Source: Phaffia rhodozyma (lineage: Eukaryota > Basidiomycota > Tremellomycetes > Cystofilobasidiales > Mrakiaceae). Taken from it: a stretch of DNA of 64,000 bases. Below are positions 14,133-26,662 of the stretch, in pieces; the stretch's first letter is position 1, and every line of letters begins with the position of its first letter. The translations under genes were made by a program, and so were the position numbers. The stretch covers positions 868,001 to 932,000 of the forward strand of contig JACGZH010000004.1 of the NCBI GenBank assembly GCA_014706385.1. The letters run 5' to 3'. The notes below the pieces were generated by a model. That model saw only the letters and a list, made by a program, of their open reading frames with translations. It did not search any database and was not told the origin of the DNA.

Positions 14133-16182
14133 TCATCCATGATAATTAATGCTTAAAGCATCTGAACTCTGACCATCGTCGTCGCTGTCTGCATCATTCT
14201 CCTCTAACGATGTACTACTCTCCTGTTCGTCGTCCTCACCCAACCATTGACTTTTGCAAGCCTCCAGAATGGCTCGTTCACCCAAAACCAGACTAGCTGC
14301 CATCTTTTCTATTGGGCCTTTTGTTTCATCCTATTGTTCCGCCGTCAAGAAAGGAATATAACGCAACTAGTGAGGACTAGCACAACTTAAGGAGAAAAGG
14401 GGAGGAGAAAACTGGAAAGATAAGGCTCACATCCAAGATGCCACAAAGCATGTCCGAGGCTTCCAGTGTATCAATCTTGCTCTGGATCAGCCTGACTACA
14501 CCGTTTTTAAACCTTTCTCCTTGATCTCCTTCTAGCCCTGCGCTCAAAACGTCCCATCCGGCCTGTTCTGAACCAAGAACGTTAATGGCGATTGAATGAA
14601 AGAGATCAACGGAGAGCTGTGCATCAGGGTTGATATAGTGTCTGTCTGCGGCAGGAACGGAGGGAAGAGTAGGGACAATCCAGGGATGAGAGGCAACGAG
14701 AATGGATGATGACGAAGATGATGAGCAGAGAACTAAAGGGGAAAAGTGAATAAGGTCTGTTGGCAGAGTCATTGCTTCTTCGGGAAGAAATCCTGAGAGA
14801 GAAGTGATATAATGGTCTCAGTATGGCGAGAGAGGAGAGAGGAGAAGGCAGAAAAGGTGATGGGCACGAAACCGTAATTGCAGGCCAGTTGGATACTTGA
14901 CAGATCGCCATATGTGTTGAAGATTTGTTCGCCTTTAGGAATGAATTGACTAGAACACATTCGGTTTTCAGTTCAGTTGACTGCTTATATAGGAAGAGAC
15001 GGAACAGAAACTAACTTTACAACGATGTCCCCCTCATCGATCCCCTCCAATACCTGCAACAATTCTGTCTTTTGGATGTTCTTGAAATGTGCTAATCGAT
15101 GGGGGAGGCCTGTTTCTGGAGAGAGTATATCATGAGAGCAAGGAACAAGCGAGCCACACTGGTCGCACACAAAATCGTCCGCTTGAAAATGTACGGAATG
15201 GTTTGGTGAATGGTTGAACCTTACGTTCCACAAGATTTCATAAAGAATCTGAGCGAACATACTTCAGTTAGAGATGTGAAGAAACACTTGGCACTTACAG
15301 ATCAGCTACTGGGACGAGAGCAACATGATGATAACTATCAACGTGAAATGCCCGAGAAGAGACCATAGAGTACGCAAAAAGAAAGGAATCGAAGGTCAAG
15401 TATCTGCATTGAGCAGTTCTCAGAACGGGTTCTGCGTATAGAGAATAGAACTCCTGAAGGGCAGCCTGACAGGCAAAAGACAGAGACAGAACGCCAATCA
15501 GCTCGTATGATGGTTGTGATCATCATTTGCGTGGTCCTAAATACACGATAAGAGCTTACCATTCGATTCCTTCCCCACTCGGTGTCATGAGCGTGTACTT
15601 CTATTGGTCTCTCCTCTCTTCTTACTATCCAGCCTAACTCTGATTTCTGAGACAATGTCCATCCTCTCTCTCCATCGTCGCCTGCGAACATCTCCCAAAA
15701 GAATGCTAAAGGAGGAGATTGGCGAGGTAATGATTGAAGATAGCCTGCCCAATCTGATTTGGGTCCTAACGACAGTTCATACAGAACGTGGACAGAGAGA
15801 ACGAATGCCGGCGATGACCGGCTTGGAAATTGAGGACGAGAAGAGGAAGTAAGGGAAGATGTTCGGTGTGAAAGCATGCATGTCATTTTCGGGATCCGAC
15901 AAACTATCCTTGGAAGAGCCAGAGGTACATGGTTTCAGTGAACCGATCGATTGAACATCTAGAGGACAAGTCATACAAGTTGATATAAAAGCGATGCATA
16001 CGGATCTCTTCCGTCTGAATATCCTCCTTTGCCCAAACGCTCCATCCGGCGTGTCCTCCAGAGGAGAATAAGTCTTGACGAAGATCCAGTCGTGTATCGA
16101 ACGTAACCTCATGCGCTCGCAGCCATTCCAAAAAGATCTCTATCGACGTCGGAGGAAGATCTATCAGAGGAGACTTGAGCAT
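14133..16182 (-). CDS. SET-domain protein lysine methyltransferase, SETD6/RKM4-like
   Basis: Split-SET methyltransferases of this group use S-adenosylmethionine to methylate lysines on non-histone proteins such as ribosomal proteins; the true substrate here is unknown. The ATG at 16180-16182 gives MLKSPLIDLPPTS, then IEIFLEWLRAHEV and GGHAGWSVWAKEDIQ, the typical SET start. The iSET part has YELSLGPKSDWAGYLQSLP and PPLAFFWEMFAGDD (about 15780-15640). The later half has IPKGEQIFNTYGDLSSIQLACNYGFV in pieces (about 14945-14865), matching the NxYG..S...L...YGF substrate and cofactor core of this family. A cysteine-containing FVCDQCGSLVPC segment (about 15170) sits between them. The C-terminus is acidic (DADSDDDG) and stops at 14133-14135, 122 bp from the convergent VAC1 end. 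An ACGCGT box lies upstream in the promoter shared with the ATRIP-like gene. Confidence 0.8.
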
Positions 16183-16650
16183 TGGATACGAGAGAAGTTG
16201 CTAGGAAAGAAAGATGATGGGAGGGCGTGCAGAGTTTCGACGCGACTGGACGCGTTTAAGTCTTACCTTTTTTCAAAAATTCATTTAACATGTTCACCTA
16301 AGTCCATGTGTGCTTGACAGTCAAGGCTATGTTCCATATCCTCTTGATTACTCCTCAACCATCATCGAGGCCGTCCATCGTGCTCATTTGTTGCCTCGTC
16401 TTCTCGGTCTCAACTGTCGAACGCGCTTGTTTGGCGTGAACAACCTGGGCGTAACGACATTGCTATCATTTTGACGCGTCGGTAATATATCATCTGTAAG
16501 TTCTCAACGTTTCGCTCACTTCTCGTCCCCTGTCGCTTCCAGTCATTGTCTAAAAGAGGGGTGTATGCTTCTCCTCAGTTTGTCTTGACTCTTCGTAGCT
16601 AGTATCATAGTACTGGAAAGAATCCTGAGAGGTTTCCCGGAGCAGTCACC
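16183..16650. promoter_or_regulatory. divergent promoter with two ACGCGT (MCB-like) boxes
   Basis: This 468-bp region separates the starts of the SET gene (-) and the ATRIP-like gene (+). ACGCGT occurs at 16250-16255 and 16474-16479. In yeasts ACGCGT is the MluI cell-cycle box bound by MBF at G1/S, which would suit a checkpoint gene. Binding here is inference. No coding exon is seen. Confidence 0.4.
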
Positions 16651-19600
16651 ATGGCTTTCTCGGACGATGATGACGAATTCGATGACATCTCGTTACCCGA
16701 TTTGGAGATGGTCGATCTGACGGTCTACGATACGCCGACCCAACCTATGTCTCGTTCAGGTATCACGGCCCTCTCGCGAACTCCCTCAATGGTGTTGTCA
16801 TCATCAAAGAGCAAATCTTGCGTCAAAACAGAACCAGCAGACGCGTCTGAATGGGATATACCTATCAGGATCGACTCGAACGGAGAGTACATTCAGGGTT
16901 CTCCTCTCCCGCCCGCTTCACAAGTAGCCTTTCCGAAACTTCCTCAATCATCGATATCCAAACCTCAGTCGAATCACAACGGACACACAAGCACTGTTCC
17001 ACGTCAGCCTGCAGTTCCGATCAAAAAAACTCAGTCAAATCCTACTCCCCAATCTCGTTTTCCTCCACAACCATTTGTTGTCTCATCTATTCAGAATGGA
17101 CATTTCAGAGCTGTCTCCAACCCTCCAATCCATCCAAATCCACGACCGCCAAGCAGACTGCGTAGCAACGAGATTATTTCTCCATCAGAAGGCGTCAACG
17201 AAACTGCGAAGCTTACTGATGAAGCTGCGGGAAGAGAGCTCAGAGAGATTCAAAGAAAAAACGAGGTTTGTTTTTCCTTGAGTCCCGTCTCGTCAGTGAA
17301 GGATTACAACACATAATCTGAAACGATGAATGCATCCGAACTGACGAATTGTATAGGAGCTAAACCGCATATTAAAAGAACAAGCCCAGGCTCTTTTAAC
17401 TGCCAAGGGGGAAACTTCAAATCTTCGACGAAGCCTCAAAGACGTATGGATCTTCTGTTATAGTCTTTCATTCTTTATCAAGTCATTTTCAGCAGCGCGG
17501 TCGTTAATAGAGCGGCTTGTTGGATCACTTGACTTTCAACCACATCCCTTCTTATCCTTCTAGACGGAAACCAAAGCCGCTCAAAACCTAGCTGCTATAA
17601 CTGCTCAGCACGCCGCCGAATTAGAGAAACGAAACAGACGTGATGAGGAGCGCCGACTGGAAGAAGAGGGAAGACGGGCCAAGAGTATCTTTGACGTTAG
17701 TTTTATTCTCCCTACCTCTGGTTTTTATATACTGGTCAGGATATCACTAGTCAAAGAGTTTCAAAATCGTATACATAACCGTAAATCGCTCTCTGTATCA
17801 TCTGGACCCATACTGTCAATAGAATCACAACGCAGCGACGTACTCCGCTCGCCGTCCTCAATGGTCTACTCAATCTTCCATCCCTCGTTCCCAGTCTCGA
17901 GCTCCGCCTCCATTCGGTGATTTTCAACCCTCTTCGCAGACCAACAGAGGGGGAGGAGCCGGACACAATACATCCATGGTATCCAGAGTGGATACGGGGG
18001 CGGGTGAAGGAGGCAGTCAAAGTTTTGCTAGAGGAAGTTCGTCAAACAGGGAGAGCGAGACAGTTAGTCCTGGCAGAGACTTTCGAGTGAAAGAAGAGAA
18101 AAAAGGTTCGTTCGTTTCGTTTGTTTCCTTATCCTGATAGTGATACCTGTTTGGAAACGGGTCTCTGTGGGACTTAATTGTTGCGTTCTGGCTTATACCT
18201 TTTTCTTTTCTTCCCGTCCTACCCCTTTCTTTTCTCTTTGGAGTATCTATTATAGCTATGCTTCCTCCCCCTCCCAAGTTTCGAGGTCTCAAAAATACGT
18301 TTAACCCTTCCAAATCTCTCGGCATGCGTCAACCATCCTTCTCTCAAGACCGACCACCTCCTCCGATGTCTCAGTCTTCACGAACATTTCGAGTGCCATT
18401 TAAAAACCCTCCTTCATTATCTCAGCAAGTTGATGGACCGATGGCTCCGTCTTCATCGCCCGAATCAATGATATACCAAACAGAGCAGGAGAGAGGAACA
18501 AAACGACGGCGAGTTAACGATAGCGCTATCAGAGAGGGGGCAACGGACGAAAAAGAGGAGATGATGACGGAGACGACGGTCAAGGGACAGATACAGGGTG
18601 AAGCCGGAGAAGTCGTGGATCATCCGGATGCTTCGGGTCAAACGGTCGTTGATGAGATAGAGGAAGAGAATCAGGATATAGAACAGGATAACTTGGGAAT
18701 GCAGGATCTGGTATTAGAGGATGAAGATGAGGCAGAGGACTTGTTTTGGAGATCTCAGGAGAAGAACATACTATTTTCGGTGGTCTTCACTGACCAAGTT
18801 TCTCCTTCTTCGACTCTCCCTTCTCCTTCTACCTCTTTATCTACAACGGCACCACTCACTCCTTCTTCTCCTTACACTCGATCTCCGGCCTCGATCAGCA
18901 CGATTCAGCAAATTCTTGCGCCTCTTCCAACAGAATCAAGTTCCTTTAGAGATCGGGCAGATCACTCGAATGCATGTGCTAGAATTCTCAATGCTCTAGG
19001 TGGGGCATCTTTCTCAGGTTTAGGTGCGGATCCTCTGAACGAGGTCATTAGAGGTCTGAATGCTGCCGCCAAAGTTTTCGAGAGATTGAATATGGTAAGC
19101 TAATTCGTAATCTAATCTGGAAGCGAGTGGGTTTCTCCTGTGAAACATCATTTGTGCTGATATCCGAATACTTGATGTTTCGAATAGGTTTCGACATTAA
19201 CTGTCACTCTAAAACTCATACATTGCATTCTCCTACACATTCCTCGGGCCTCTAGAATCCTTCTCCATCTCCCTAGCTTTCTTTCCCTCATCACATCCAT
19301 TAAGAATACATATCTTCCATTTCCTGTCAAGCCTCCTTCATTTCCATCGTCGCGCCCGCCTCTTCTCCCTCACTCTCAGGCTTTACCCAATACGGCGTTG
19401 GTAGCCAGTCCACCCAGCTTGACTTCCACCAAGCAAGAACATGAGAAGTATGCAGAAAGGACAGCTGTGGTGATGCGACTACTCTACGTTATCGAAAGTT
19501 GTGCGTGGGAGGCGGACTCAGGAAGCGATTCAGATGTGTGAGTACCCATGTTTCTCTTTTTCCGCGACATATTTCTTGATTATCTCCTTTTTGACTAACC

Positions 19601-21255
19601 TGATGCCTGAGGTTCGTATATCGATTGATCAATTTGCAGGCTCTCGAGGATCATTCAACTACCCCGATTTACGTCAGCTCTATTGGATCCGTCGGTTCCT
19701 ATTCGGATTGTACTTCAAACGATACGCATCATCAACTATCTTTGTTTCGGTTAGCTCACAGAGCATTCAATCATCCTTTCTATGTTTGACACGGATGCGA
19801 TGAATTGATCATATCAATTATGGGGTATTGTTTTAGATGAGCTTTTGTTCCGACCGTTACTATCCTATCCGGACCATGCAGTTGAACAGCCTCCTCCCAC
19901 AAGGGATCCAACGCGTATACCCTTGGTCGAACAGCTATGTAAACTCGCTCGAGAACCTCCGATTTCTGCTTCATCAGGAGAGGTATGATTATCTTCTCTC
20001 CTTCCTCATCCCGATGACTCTCTCCTTCTTAATAAATTAACAACTCGATCTTCCTTCTTACTTTACTGTGCATCTTGTGGCGAATAGGTTTTACTACTCT
20101 CACTCGAAACCAGTTCATTTTTTAGAGTACTATGTGAAAAGCACGAAGATGAGGCCATCATCATGTTTGGTCAATCTCGATCATTGATACCTACCTTAAT
20201 TGTTTGTCTTGAGCGGGATTCTTCCATCATTTGGGGAATAGATCCCTCTTCTTCTCAGCTACAACAGTTCGTCTATCCCTCCATTCCTGCGCGGTCTTTT
20301 TTTTTGTTACATATGTATATATAACACCAGAACAAACACTGATCTTGAGTTGTGTCATGATTCTTCACAGATCGATACCAAGTCTTTTCCCTATGCTAAG
20401 TCTTCTCTACAGCCTCACCGTTCCTGTAGGCTCCTTGGACGACCCCGGTACACCAACTGTGAATTTGACGGACAAACTCCGTCAGGCTCCTCGACGAGAA
20501 TTTAATGCGTTGTTCGAAAAGTTTATGGTTGCCTTCGGTCGCATATGTTATGCAGATGCTCCGGAGGTGGAAGATATACTAGAGCGTGCCGGTTCAGAAG
20601 AAGAAAGAGGGGAGTTTGAAGATGAGGATGATGGTCAGGAGGATGTTGATGCGAGACGATCAGAGAAGGCCGATCGATTAGTTGTAGAATTGGAAAGAGC
20701 AGGAGGTAATTACTCTTTCTTTTTCTGTCTATTTAGGAACAATCAAGCTTACCGCGCTCTTGTACGCTCCACTTGCTACCCTTCTCTTAATCCGGCGAAT
20801 TCATCGATTCAGAAATCGCGCGGGATATCTTTGATCAAGTCGTCGAAGGACCAGAAGGTGATCTAGTGTATGACGTGTTTTCTGATCAGCGGCCTCTAGA
20901 TGACGTGCCACTCGAGGAAGGACAGCATCAAGAACAAGAAGATCCGGAGGGATTTGGATATCCGGATCATCATGCTCGACTGGACTTCCCTTCAAGCTCG
21001 GTACCACCTGAGGAAGCAGAAGCTGTACAAATCTCCCATGAGGTAGTCACGGAGGACCAGATACTCAATGGGAAAAGGACGCCAAGATCATCCTCTACAC
21101 GGTCAGGTGCAATTATGACTAGAACGGCGGCAGCGGCGGCGGCAGCAGCAGCGCAAGTGGAGAGGCGGAAAAACACAGACCAGATGATGGTACCAGACAG
21201 TGATGATGAGTTGACAGAAGAAGAGGGCGACGATGAGATTCAAGTCCTTTCTTAG
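16651..21255 (+). CDS. ATRIP/Rad26/Ddc2-like DNA-damage checkpoint protein (probable)
   Basis: Proteins of this family bring the ATR/Mec1 kinase to RPA-coated single-stranded DNA. The ATG at 16651 follows CAGTCACC and opens an acidic stretch, FSDDDDEFDDISLPDLE, like the RPA-binding acidic N-termini of ATRIP homologues. A low-complexity region follows. Then comes a long coiled coil: ELREIQRKNE, EELNRILKEQAQALLTAKGE, LRRSLKDTETKAAQ and an Arg/Glu-rich helix (about 17220-17690). The AKGET..LRRSL pattern matches the coiled coil of fungal homologues. A Pro-rich part (PPPPKFRGLKNTF) and an acidic block precede a helical region without recognisable repeats (about 19190-20250). The tail is acidic with an alanine run at about 21124-21155 and stops at 21253-21255. 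About a dozen introns are present. The assignment rests on architecture and weak motif similarity; other coiled-coil nuclear proteins are possible. Confidence 0.5.
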
Positions 21256-21407
21256 ATTAGGCAATTTTTTATTACATAAACCCGATCAAACAATCTCGTC
21301 CTTGCCTTTGTCGATTGTGTTGTGTGTAGCTGAACGCCAACTCTCCTGTATCATACATATACATGTATATTCAAGAACGAATTACGCCTGTCCCTTCACT
21401 TTTTTCT

Positions 21408-23595
21408 TTATCGCCGTCGACTGTTTAGGGCACCATCGACAGCGCCTCTAAGGGCCCTACCTGCGATTCCTCCAGCCAACTCGGCGACCTGCTTGAGACC
21501 ACCGCTAGCTTTCGTAAGGTCGGACACAAATTGACCCAAACTTGGGACTACACTGGATGAGGTAGGATTCGATGGACGGGAAGGGTAACCTCGAGAGTCG
21601 GTCAGCGTAGATGGAGTACCACCAGATTCTTTCGATTTGACAATCCAGAGAAAGGAACAACAACACAGTAAGAACCGAGAGAATATCTCGAGAAGATGAG
21701 GATAGAAAGAGTAAGAGAGAACTCGAGGACTCACGGTTGATAAGCAGGCCTTTGACACCGTCGAGTTGCTCGAGAATATCGATACCCGTTCCTCTGATCC
21801 ACTTGAGTAACGGGCTCTTCACTCTGAAGACTTTTTCTAACCCATCCGTTACACTCAACACCTTCTGGTTCTCAATCCATCTCTCCCGCTCGTATGGTTT
21901 CAAACTGACCGAGCTTCCTAGGTCGCCTCCGACATTGAGCGCAGATTCGATTGTCCTCGTCAATGCTCGGACGTCCAACAGACCAAGGTTGAGACCCATA
22001 CCGGCATGGGGGTGGACGGTATGCGCAGCATCGCCAACAAGAACAACCCGGTGGGAAACCGATATGTAAGTCTCGGCATGAGAGTAGGCCAAAGGGAATG
22101 AGGCGGTCATTCGGGGCTGGAAGGAGGTAATCATCGGAGGAACCAGATGGTGGTCTGCAGGTGGAATTCCTAGAGGAGAGGGCGGATGGATCATCGACAA
22201 TGCAGAGTGAGGCTCGACTTTGCCGGATGACCGCTCAACAAGGGCGATCAGCTGGTTGATCTCTTCTCGAGTGATGAACGGCTCGGCCTGAGTCGTGGTA
22301 GTGGCTGAGGTGGTGATAGCAGAAGAAGCTTTTCGGGAAGCTTCCAGGATTCGTTGAAGAATCATCTCGATCCCATGCTCCGGAAGTCTGAAGCAAGCGT
22401 TGACAAGCTCGGCTAGTCCATTCCCTTCCAGAGATTTTACTGCCTTGGAGAGTTCGGGCGTTCGGATGTGCCAAGCCAAACTAGCTCGACTTTCTCCCAA
22501 AGGAAGGAAGGCCAGAGGACCAGAGGGAAGGAATCGTTGGAAGGCAGTATAAGTGTGGGAGTAGCCAGGAGGAAGTGGAGGATACGGATGGTGAGACATA
22601 ACGGAGACAATAGTGTGTGTATCGTATGAATGCCCGTGCGAGGGAATACCGGCAAACTGCCGAGCAGGCGATCGTAGACCATCGGCACCTACCTAATGGT
22701 TCCAAAAATAAGCAAACGAGAATCGATTCAGATCGAGTTCTTCGCTAGAGAGAATGGGAAGGGAAGAGAAGATTGAGAAAACTCACAATCAATCTAGCTC
22801 TGAGGTTTCTATCACCCTGTAGCTTCAGAGTCGGCCATCCGCCAGCCACACCAGCCTCGATCGACTCAACCTTCCGTCCTCCCAAGAGCTCGATATTCTT
22901 CCCCTTCTCTTTGATGAGTTTGAGAAGCGAATGCTGCAGGTTAAAGTTTTCCACAAGCGTCGACATATATTCCGGACGAGGCGATGTCAAAGTTAATCGA
23001 GAGTCCGAGAGCGAGTCCCAGACCTTGAGGTGTGAGAACGCAAGGAAGAGAGAAGAAGAATTTAGGAACGCAAAGGAAGAGGGAATTCAGAAAATACGGA
23101 TCGCGCACGATCGGATATCTTGAGCATGGTGAACAACGGACCTGCATTTCCTCAATAGGACACGTTCGCTTTGGATCAACGAACGACCATGCTCCTATAT
23201 CTGTAGGTCAGAAAGCAAATGAGATCGATATGAGCAAGACGATTTTTTCCACAGAACAAAGCAGTATGAGCAAAGTGGGTAAGATATAGAAGGAACGGAC
23301 CATGCAGCCATCTTCGGTTCTCGTTCGTGACCGAGCTGATCCTGTTCGTCCATTCGTCTTCCTTCGGTTTCCAAGCTTGGATCTTGTCGAGATCAGATGC
23401 TTCAACCAAAGCGGTTTTCAGATGACTCGTTGCTGGGTTGGTCGAGAGGGAAGCACCGAGTGCTAGACCCGCGATACCTCCTCCGATGATGACAACGTCG
23501 TGATCGGAAGAGATCTGACTAGAGATTGTAGCGTATGATCTTAAAGGCACTCTGGGTGCGACAGCGAGCAGGGCACGACATCTGACAAGACTCAT
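21408..23595 (-). CDS. COQ6: ubiquinone biosynthesis flavin monooxygenase COQ6
   Basis: Coq6 hydroxylates the C5 position of the coenzyme Q ring precursor on the matrix face of the mitochondrial inner membrane. The ATG at 23593-23595 starts MSLVRCRALLAVAPRVPLRS, an Arg-rich targeting sequence. The FAD-binding motif VVIIGGGIAGLALGASLS follows at about residue 35. Conserved WTNRISSVT comes next. Then come VENFNLQHSLL, the DG motif GADGLRSPARQ (across an intron near 22690-22790) and the second FAD motif VVLVGDAAHTVHPHAGMGLN (about 22052-21993). The C-terminal helices (FVSDLTKASGGLKQVAE) end at 21408. An extra Ala/Ser/Thr-rich insert (SSAITTSATTTTQAE) lies in the middle. Introns number about five, with one long uninterrupted exon (about 22680-21736). 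It is divergent from the mitochondrial bL34 gene, with 338 bp between starts. Confidence 0.95.
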
Positions 23596-23933
23596 GATGG
23601 GCGTGTCGTTAGTGGTGGTGATGGTCGTCGTCGTCGTCGTCGATGGTGGAAGGAGAGACAAGAAATTCACGAGAAATCCCCCACAGAAAAAAAAACATCT
23701 TTCTACTTACTATCACCTTCTTCCTCCTCATTCCCTTTCGGTTTCCTTCCCATCAAAGCGAGACATTCTCGGACATATACTCTTCACACAACACACGCAC
23801 GCTGTGTTGAAAGGCAAGTCTGATACCGGCCGACAGAGATGTTGATGAATAGCACCTGTTTTCGTGATTTCTAACATGTGCTCTCCCTCTCGTTCGAACC
23901 GATCTCTTTCTCAGAACGAACCTATCGAACACT
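23596..23933. promoter_or_regulatory. divergent promoter of COQ6 and mitochondrial bL34, with a GTC/GAC trinucleotide run
   Basis: This 338-bp stretch separates two nuclear genes for mitochondrial proteins. A run of GTC repeats (about 23626-23643) lies in the presumed COQ6 5' UTR, preceded by GGTGGTGATG-type repeats. No known mitochondrial regulatory motif was recognised. Confidence 0.4.
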
Positions 23934-24299
23934 ATGCCTCGCCTGTTTCCTTCTTCGCTCCGGACACTTCCTGCTCGATCTTCCCTCCTCGCTACTCGAG
24001 CTTCTGGCTTAACCTTCCGACCGATTGGTCTGGTCCGACCTTCCCTCTCCACCACATCCCTCCTGGTGTCCAGCTCTCGTCTTTCCGCATCCCTATCCCC
24101 GTCTTCCGTCCTTTCCTCTTTCAGACAGTTTTCCACCTCACTAGCATTATTGCGTGGAAACGCCAGAGGAGACGAATATCAGCCGTCTCAAAGGAAACGA
24201 AAGAACAAGCATGGGTTCCTCTCCAAGTTGAGGACGGTCAGTGGGAGGAAGATCTTGGCTAGGAGAAAAGCAAGAGGGCGAAAGTTCTTGAGTCATTAG
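23934..24299 (+). CDS. MRPL34: mitochondrial large-subunit ribosomal protein bL34m
   Basis: A 121-residue protein in a single exon, ATG at 23934 and stop at 24297-24299. The first 75 residues form a long Arg/Ser/Leu-rich mitochondrial presequence ([20 protein letters not shown]). The last 42 residues are the bL34 core: [35 protein letters not shown] and a final RKFLSH. This follows the bacterial L34 pattern of YQPS..KR...HGF..R..T..GR..L..RR..GR..L. It is one of the few intronless genes here. The protein sits at the base of the mitochondrial large subunit. It is divergently paired with COQ6. Confidence 0.95.
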   Translation: MPRLFPSSLRTLPARSSLLATRASGLTFRPIGLVRPSLSTTSLLVSSSRLSASLSPSSVLSSFRQFSTSLALLRGNARGDEYQPSQRKRKNKHGFLSKLRTVSGRKILARRKARGRKFLSH

Positions 24300-24884
24300 A
24301 AGAAAAGATATGTATGAAGGAGATAGGGAAAAGAATTTTGAACACAGGACAAGATGTAAAGAGCTCTCTTTCTTTTCTCTACTTGAAAGTCGACCGAGAA
24401 GGACACTCGAACAGCTCAGCCCTATATCAGTGTCCTTTCTTTAACCGCCTTCTGAACTAAGCCTCACCGACAAGAGGTTCATCTAGACTTCTCACAAATG
24501 AGCTCCTGTTCTTCTATAACAAAGACAAGGTTGATATACACGAGAGAAGCAGAACAGTACACACCCGTCTCCAAGCTGTTCAATTGGTCTTTCTTTCCTG
24601 ATTCTCTCTAGAGTTATATTCAGAAAACATGCGATAACTGGAAGAAACGAAGAGACGACGGTAGAAGCGAAAGTACAGTAGGATATTATAGAAAGAATGG
24701 TTACTTGAGAGAGAACCAAAGAAAAGACTTGAAATGGATTCAACCAAGCAAAGATGTTGAGAATGAGAGGCGGCGTGTTGAGAGGAAGGTGAAAGTAGAT
24801 ATGACGTGATTATCTATGGGCACAACAGGTAAAGCAGTGGATAGAAAGGAACACTGGAGAAGAGAGAAGATGATCAAAACTCAA
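24300..24884. other. intergenic region between convergent genes
   Basis: These 585 bp lie between the 3' ends of bL34m and the Myb/SANT-like gene. No domain, structured RNA or repeat was recognised; an 83-codon frame on the - strand (24492-24743) looks like chance. Confidence 0.4.
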
Positions 24885-26662
24885 TTAGATGTTTTGTACT
24901 GAATCCCTTTCTACCTCTACCTCTTCTTCCTCTCCTTCTTCTACAGCAACTCTGCTTGGTCCTTCCGTTAATACATCAACATCCACCCCTCTCACATCAC
25001 CCGGCTCCCCTACAGCTCTCTCTTCCTCTCCAATCTCCCTCAAGAATTCATCTCTCAGGCCGCCATTCTCACTCAACCCACACACGACCTGTGCGAGACT
25101 CTCATCCCAGACCAACCTCAGAAGAACTCTAAGCTTGATATCTGGCGGGAGGATTGATGCCTTGTCGATGATGTTTGTTGCGCGCATCTTTGTCATCGTC
25201 GGTCCGTCTGTGGGTATGGGTACAGGTGGAGGTGTCGAGTTAAAAGAAGAGGACTCCTCGATGGGGGTAGAGTTGTTGGTCGATTGCCGTTGTTGCTGCT
25301 GGTGGTGTTGTTGGGAAGAAAGCCGTCTAGAGAGTGTGTCGACAGACTCTGATAACCGATGGATCAAACCAACCAACTGTCTGATCGTCGGTTCGTCCTT
25401 TACAGAGACAGGCGTCAAGAGACGTGGCCGTTTGTCTGATGAAGCTAGATCTGAAGAGGATGGTCGTTTGAGGTTGTTTATCGTGGTCGTTGGATTCAGA
25501 GCCGTAGAGTGAGAGTAAAGGTACGTGGCCTACGTCGAGTGGTACGAGAGACTAAATGAGTTCGGGTAGCGAGCAAAATAGAAGGCTGAAGAGACGAACG
25601 GGATCTTCCATCAAGTCATATGTGATATCCATATCACTCTGTCCTTGTTCTCCTGCCAAGGTCTGAGGCTGAGATTGAGACTGTCGAGTATGTGAAGAGG
25701 CCAAATGAGGTGATTGTACTCCCGTTAAGCCCGCTATCGGACGTTTGTGTCCTACAAGTTCTTCAAATTCTGCAAACAATGGAAATCCGGTCGTCTTGAA
25801 CTTTACTGCGTGTGGATGGGTCTAAGGAGGCAAATATTCTAGTTAAGCTCGTTTGCTAATAATTCGAGAGAGAAGGGAAACAACGGGGAGTCTCATACTT
25901 CAATGTATCGGTCCCAGGTGGCTGTATCTGGCGCGGTGAATCGTTGCTCATCTTCGTTCCACTCGAACTCTTCATTCGATCGAAGCTCTTTGAATGGAAG
26001 ATAGATCGTTCTTATCATCTGTATGGATGTGTATGTGATTCAGTAGAACACGCATCGAGAGGTGAAGTGGGAACAAGAACGAAACACAACTAACAAGCTT
26101 GTATCGATCTTTGCAAGGTCCGACAGTCTTTGGTTGACCCTGGGAGGTTATCGATTGAAGTGCTTCGACAACTTTATTCCAACTAGACGGTAGAAACCCA
26201 TGTTCAGTCTCGTTTCCTGCTCTGTAAAGGTCGAGTAGACGTCCAAGTGTAAGATCAAGATATTAACCCATGTGTTAGTGTCTGAGCGCAAGAATGAGCA
26301 AGAGTCTTGTCGGCCTCCGATGCGTAGATAAGTTTGGAGGAAGGATGAATCATAGAGGGGAGAGACCTTTTCTCTTGAAGAAGTACCCTGGTCATAACGG
26401 CATCGTCCGCAGGAAGCCACCTACACGGGGGAGCCCTCTTCTTGGTATCTAGCGCTTGATGTTGTTGCTGTTGCTGAACATGTTGTCGATGTCTAGATTG
26501 GGGAGACGATCGAGGCTCCAGTGGAACGGTTGGCTGTTGGGGCAAGAGTTGAGATTGATTGGACAAGTAGGCCAGATGGGTCTGTTGCTGCTGTTGCTGC
26601 TGTTGCTGCTGATGCTGCTGATGTTGTAGAGAAGGATGGCCTATCGAAGATTGTTGTTCCAT
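24885..26662 (-). CDS. Myb/SANT-like (trihelix-type) DNA-binding domain protein with polyglutamine tracts
   Basis: The ATG at 26660-26662 opens a Gln/His-rich N-terminus with runs of up to ten Gln. The DNA-binding domain starts at CRWLPADDAVMTRVLLQEKR (about 26420) and runs through GFLPSSWNKVVEALQS, CKDRYKLIRTIYLPFKELR, EFEWNEDEQRFTA, WDRYIETHPHAVKFKTTGFP and FAEFEELVG. The trailing W..Y....P.A..F...GFP.F.E...L block is typical of the Myb/SANT-like domain (Pfam Myb_DNA-bind_3 type) that is common in basidiomycetes and plants. The C-terminal half has a second Gln/His run, a helical block (KASILPPDIKLRVLLRLVW) and an acidic end (about 24930-24885). It is probably a nuclear regulator, or derived from a transposon-associated protein; targets are unknown. 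About five introns. Confidence 0.7.

Noticed and set aside
24889..25512. A 207-codon + strand frame rich in Ser/Thr, opposite the Myb/SANT-like gene
   Set aside because: It is the exact antisense of an exon with clear coding features and shows no domain of its own.
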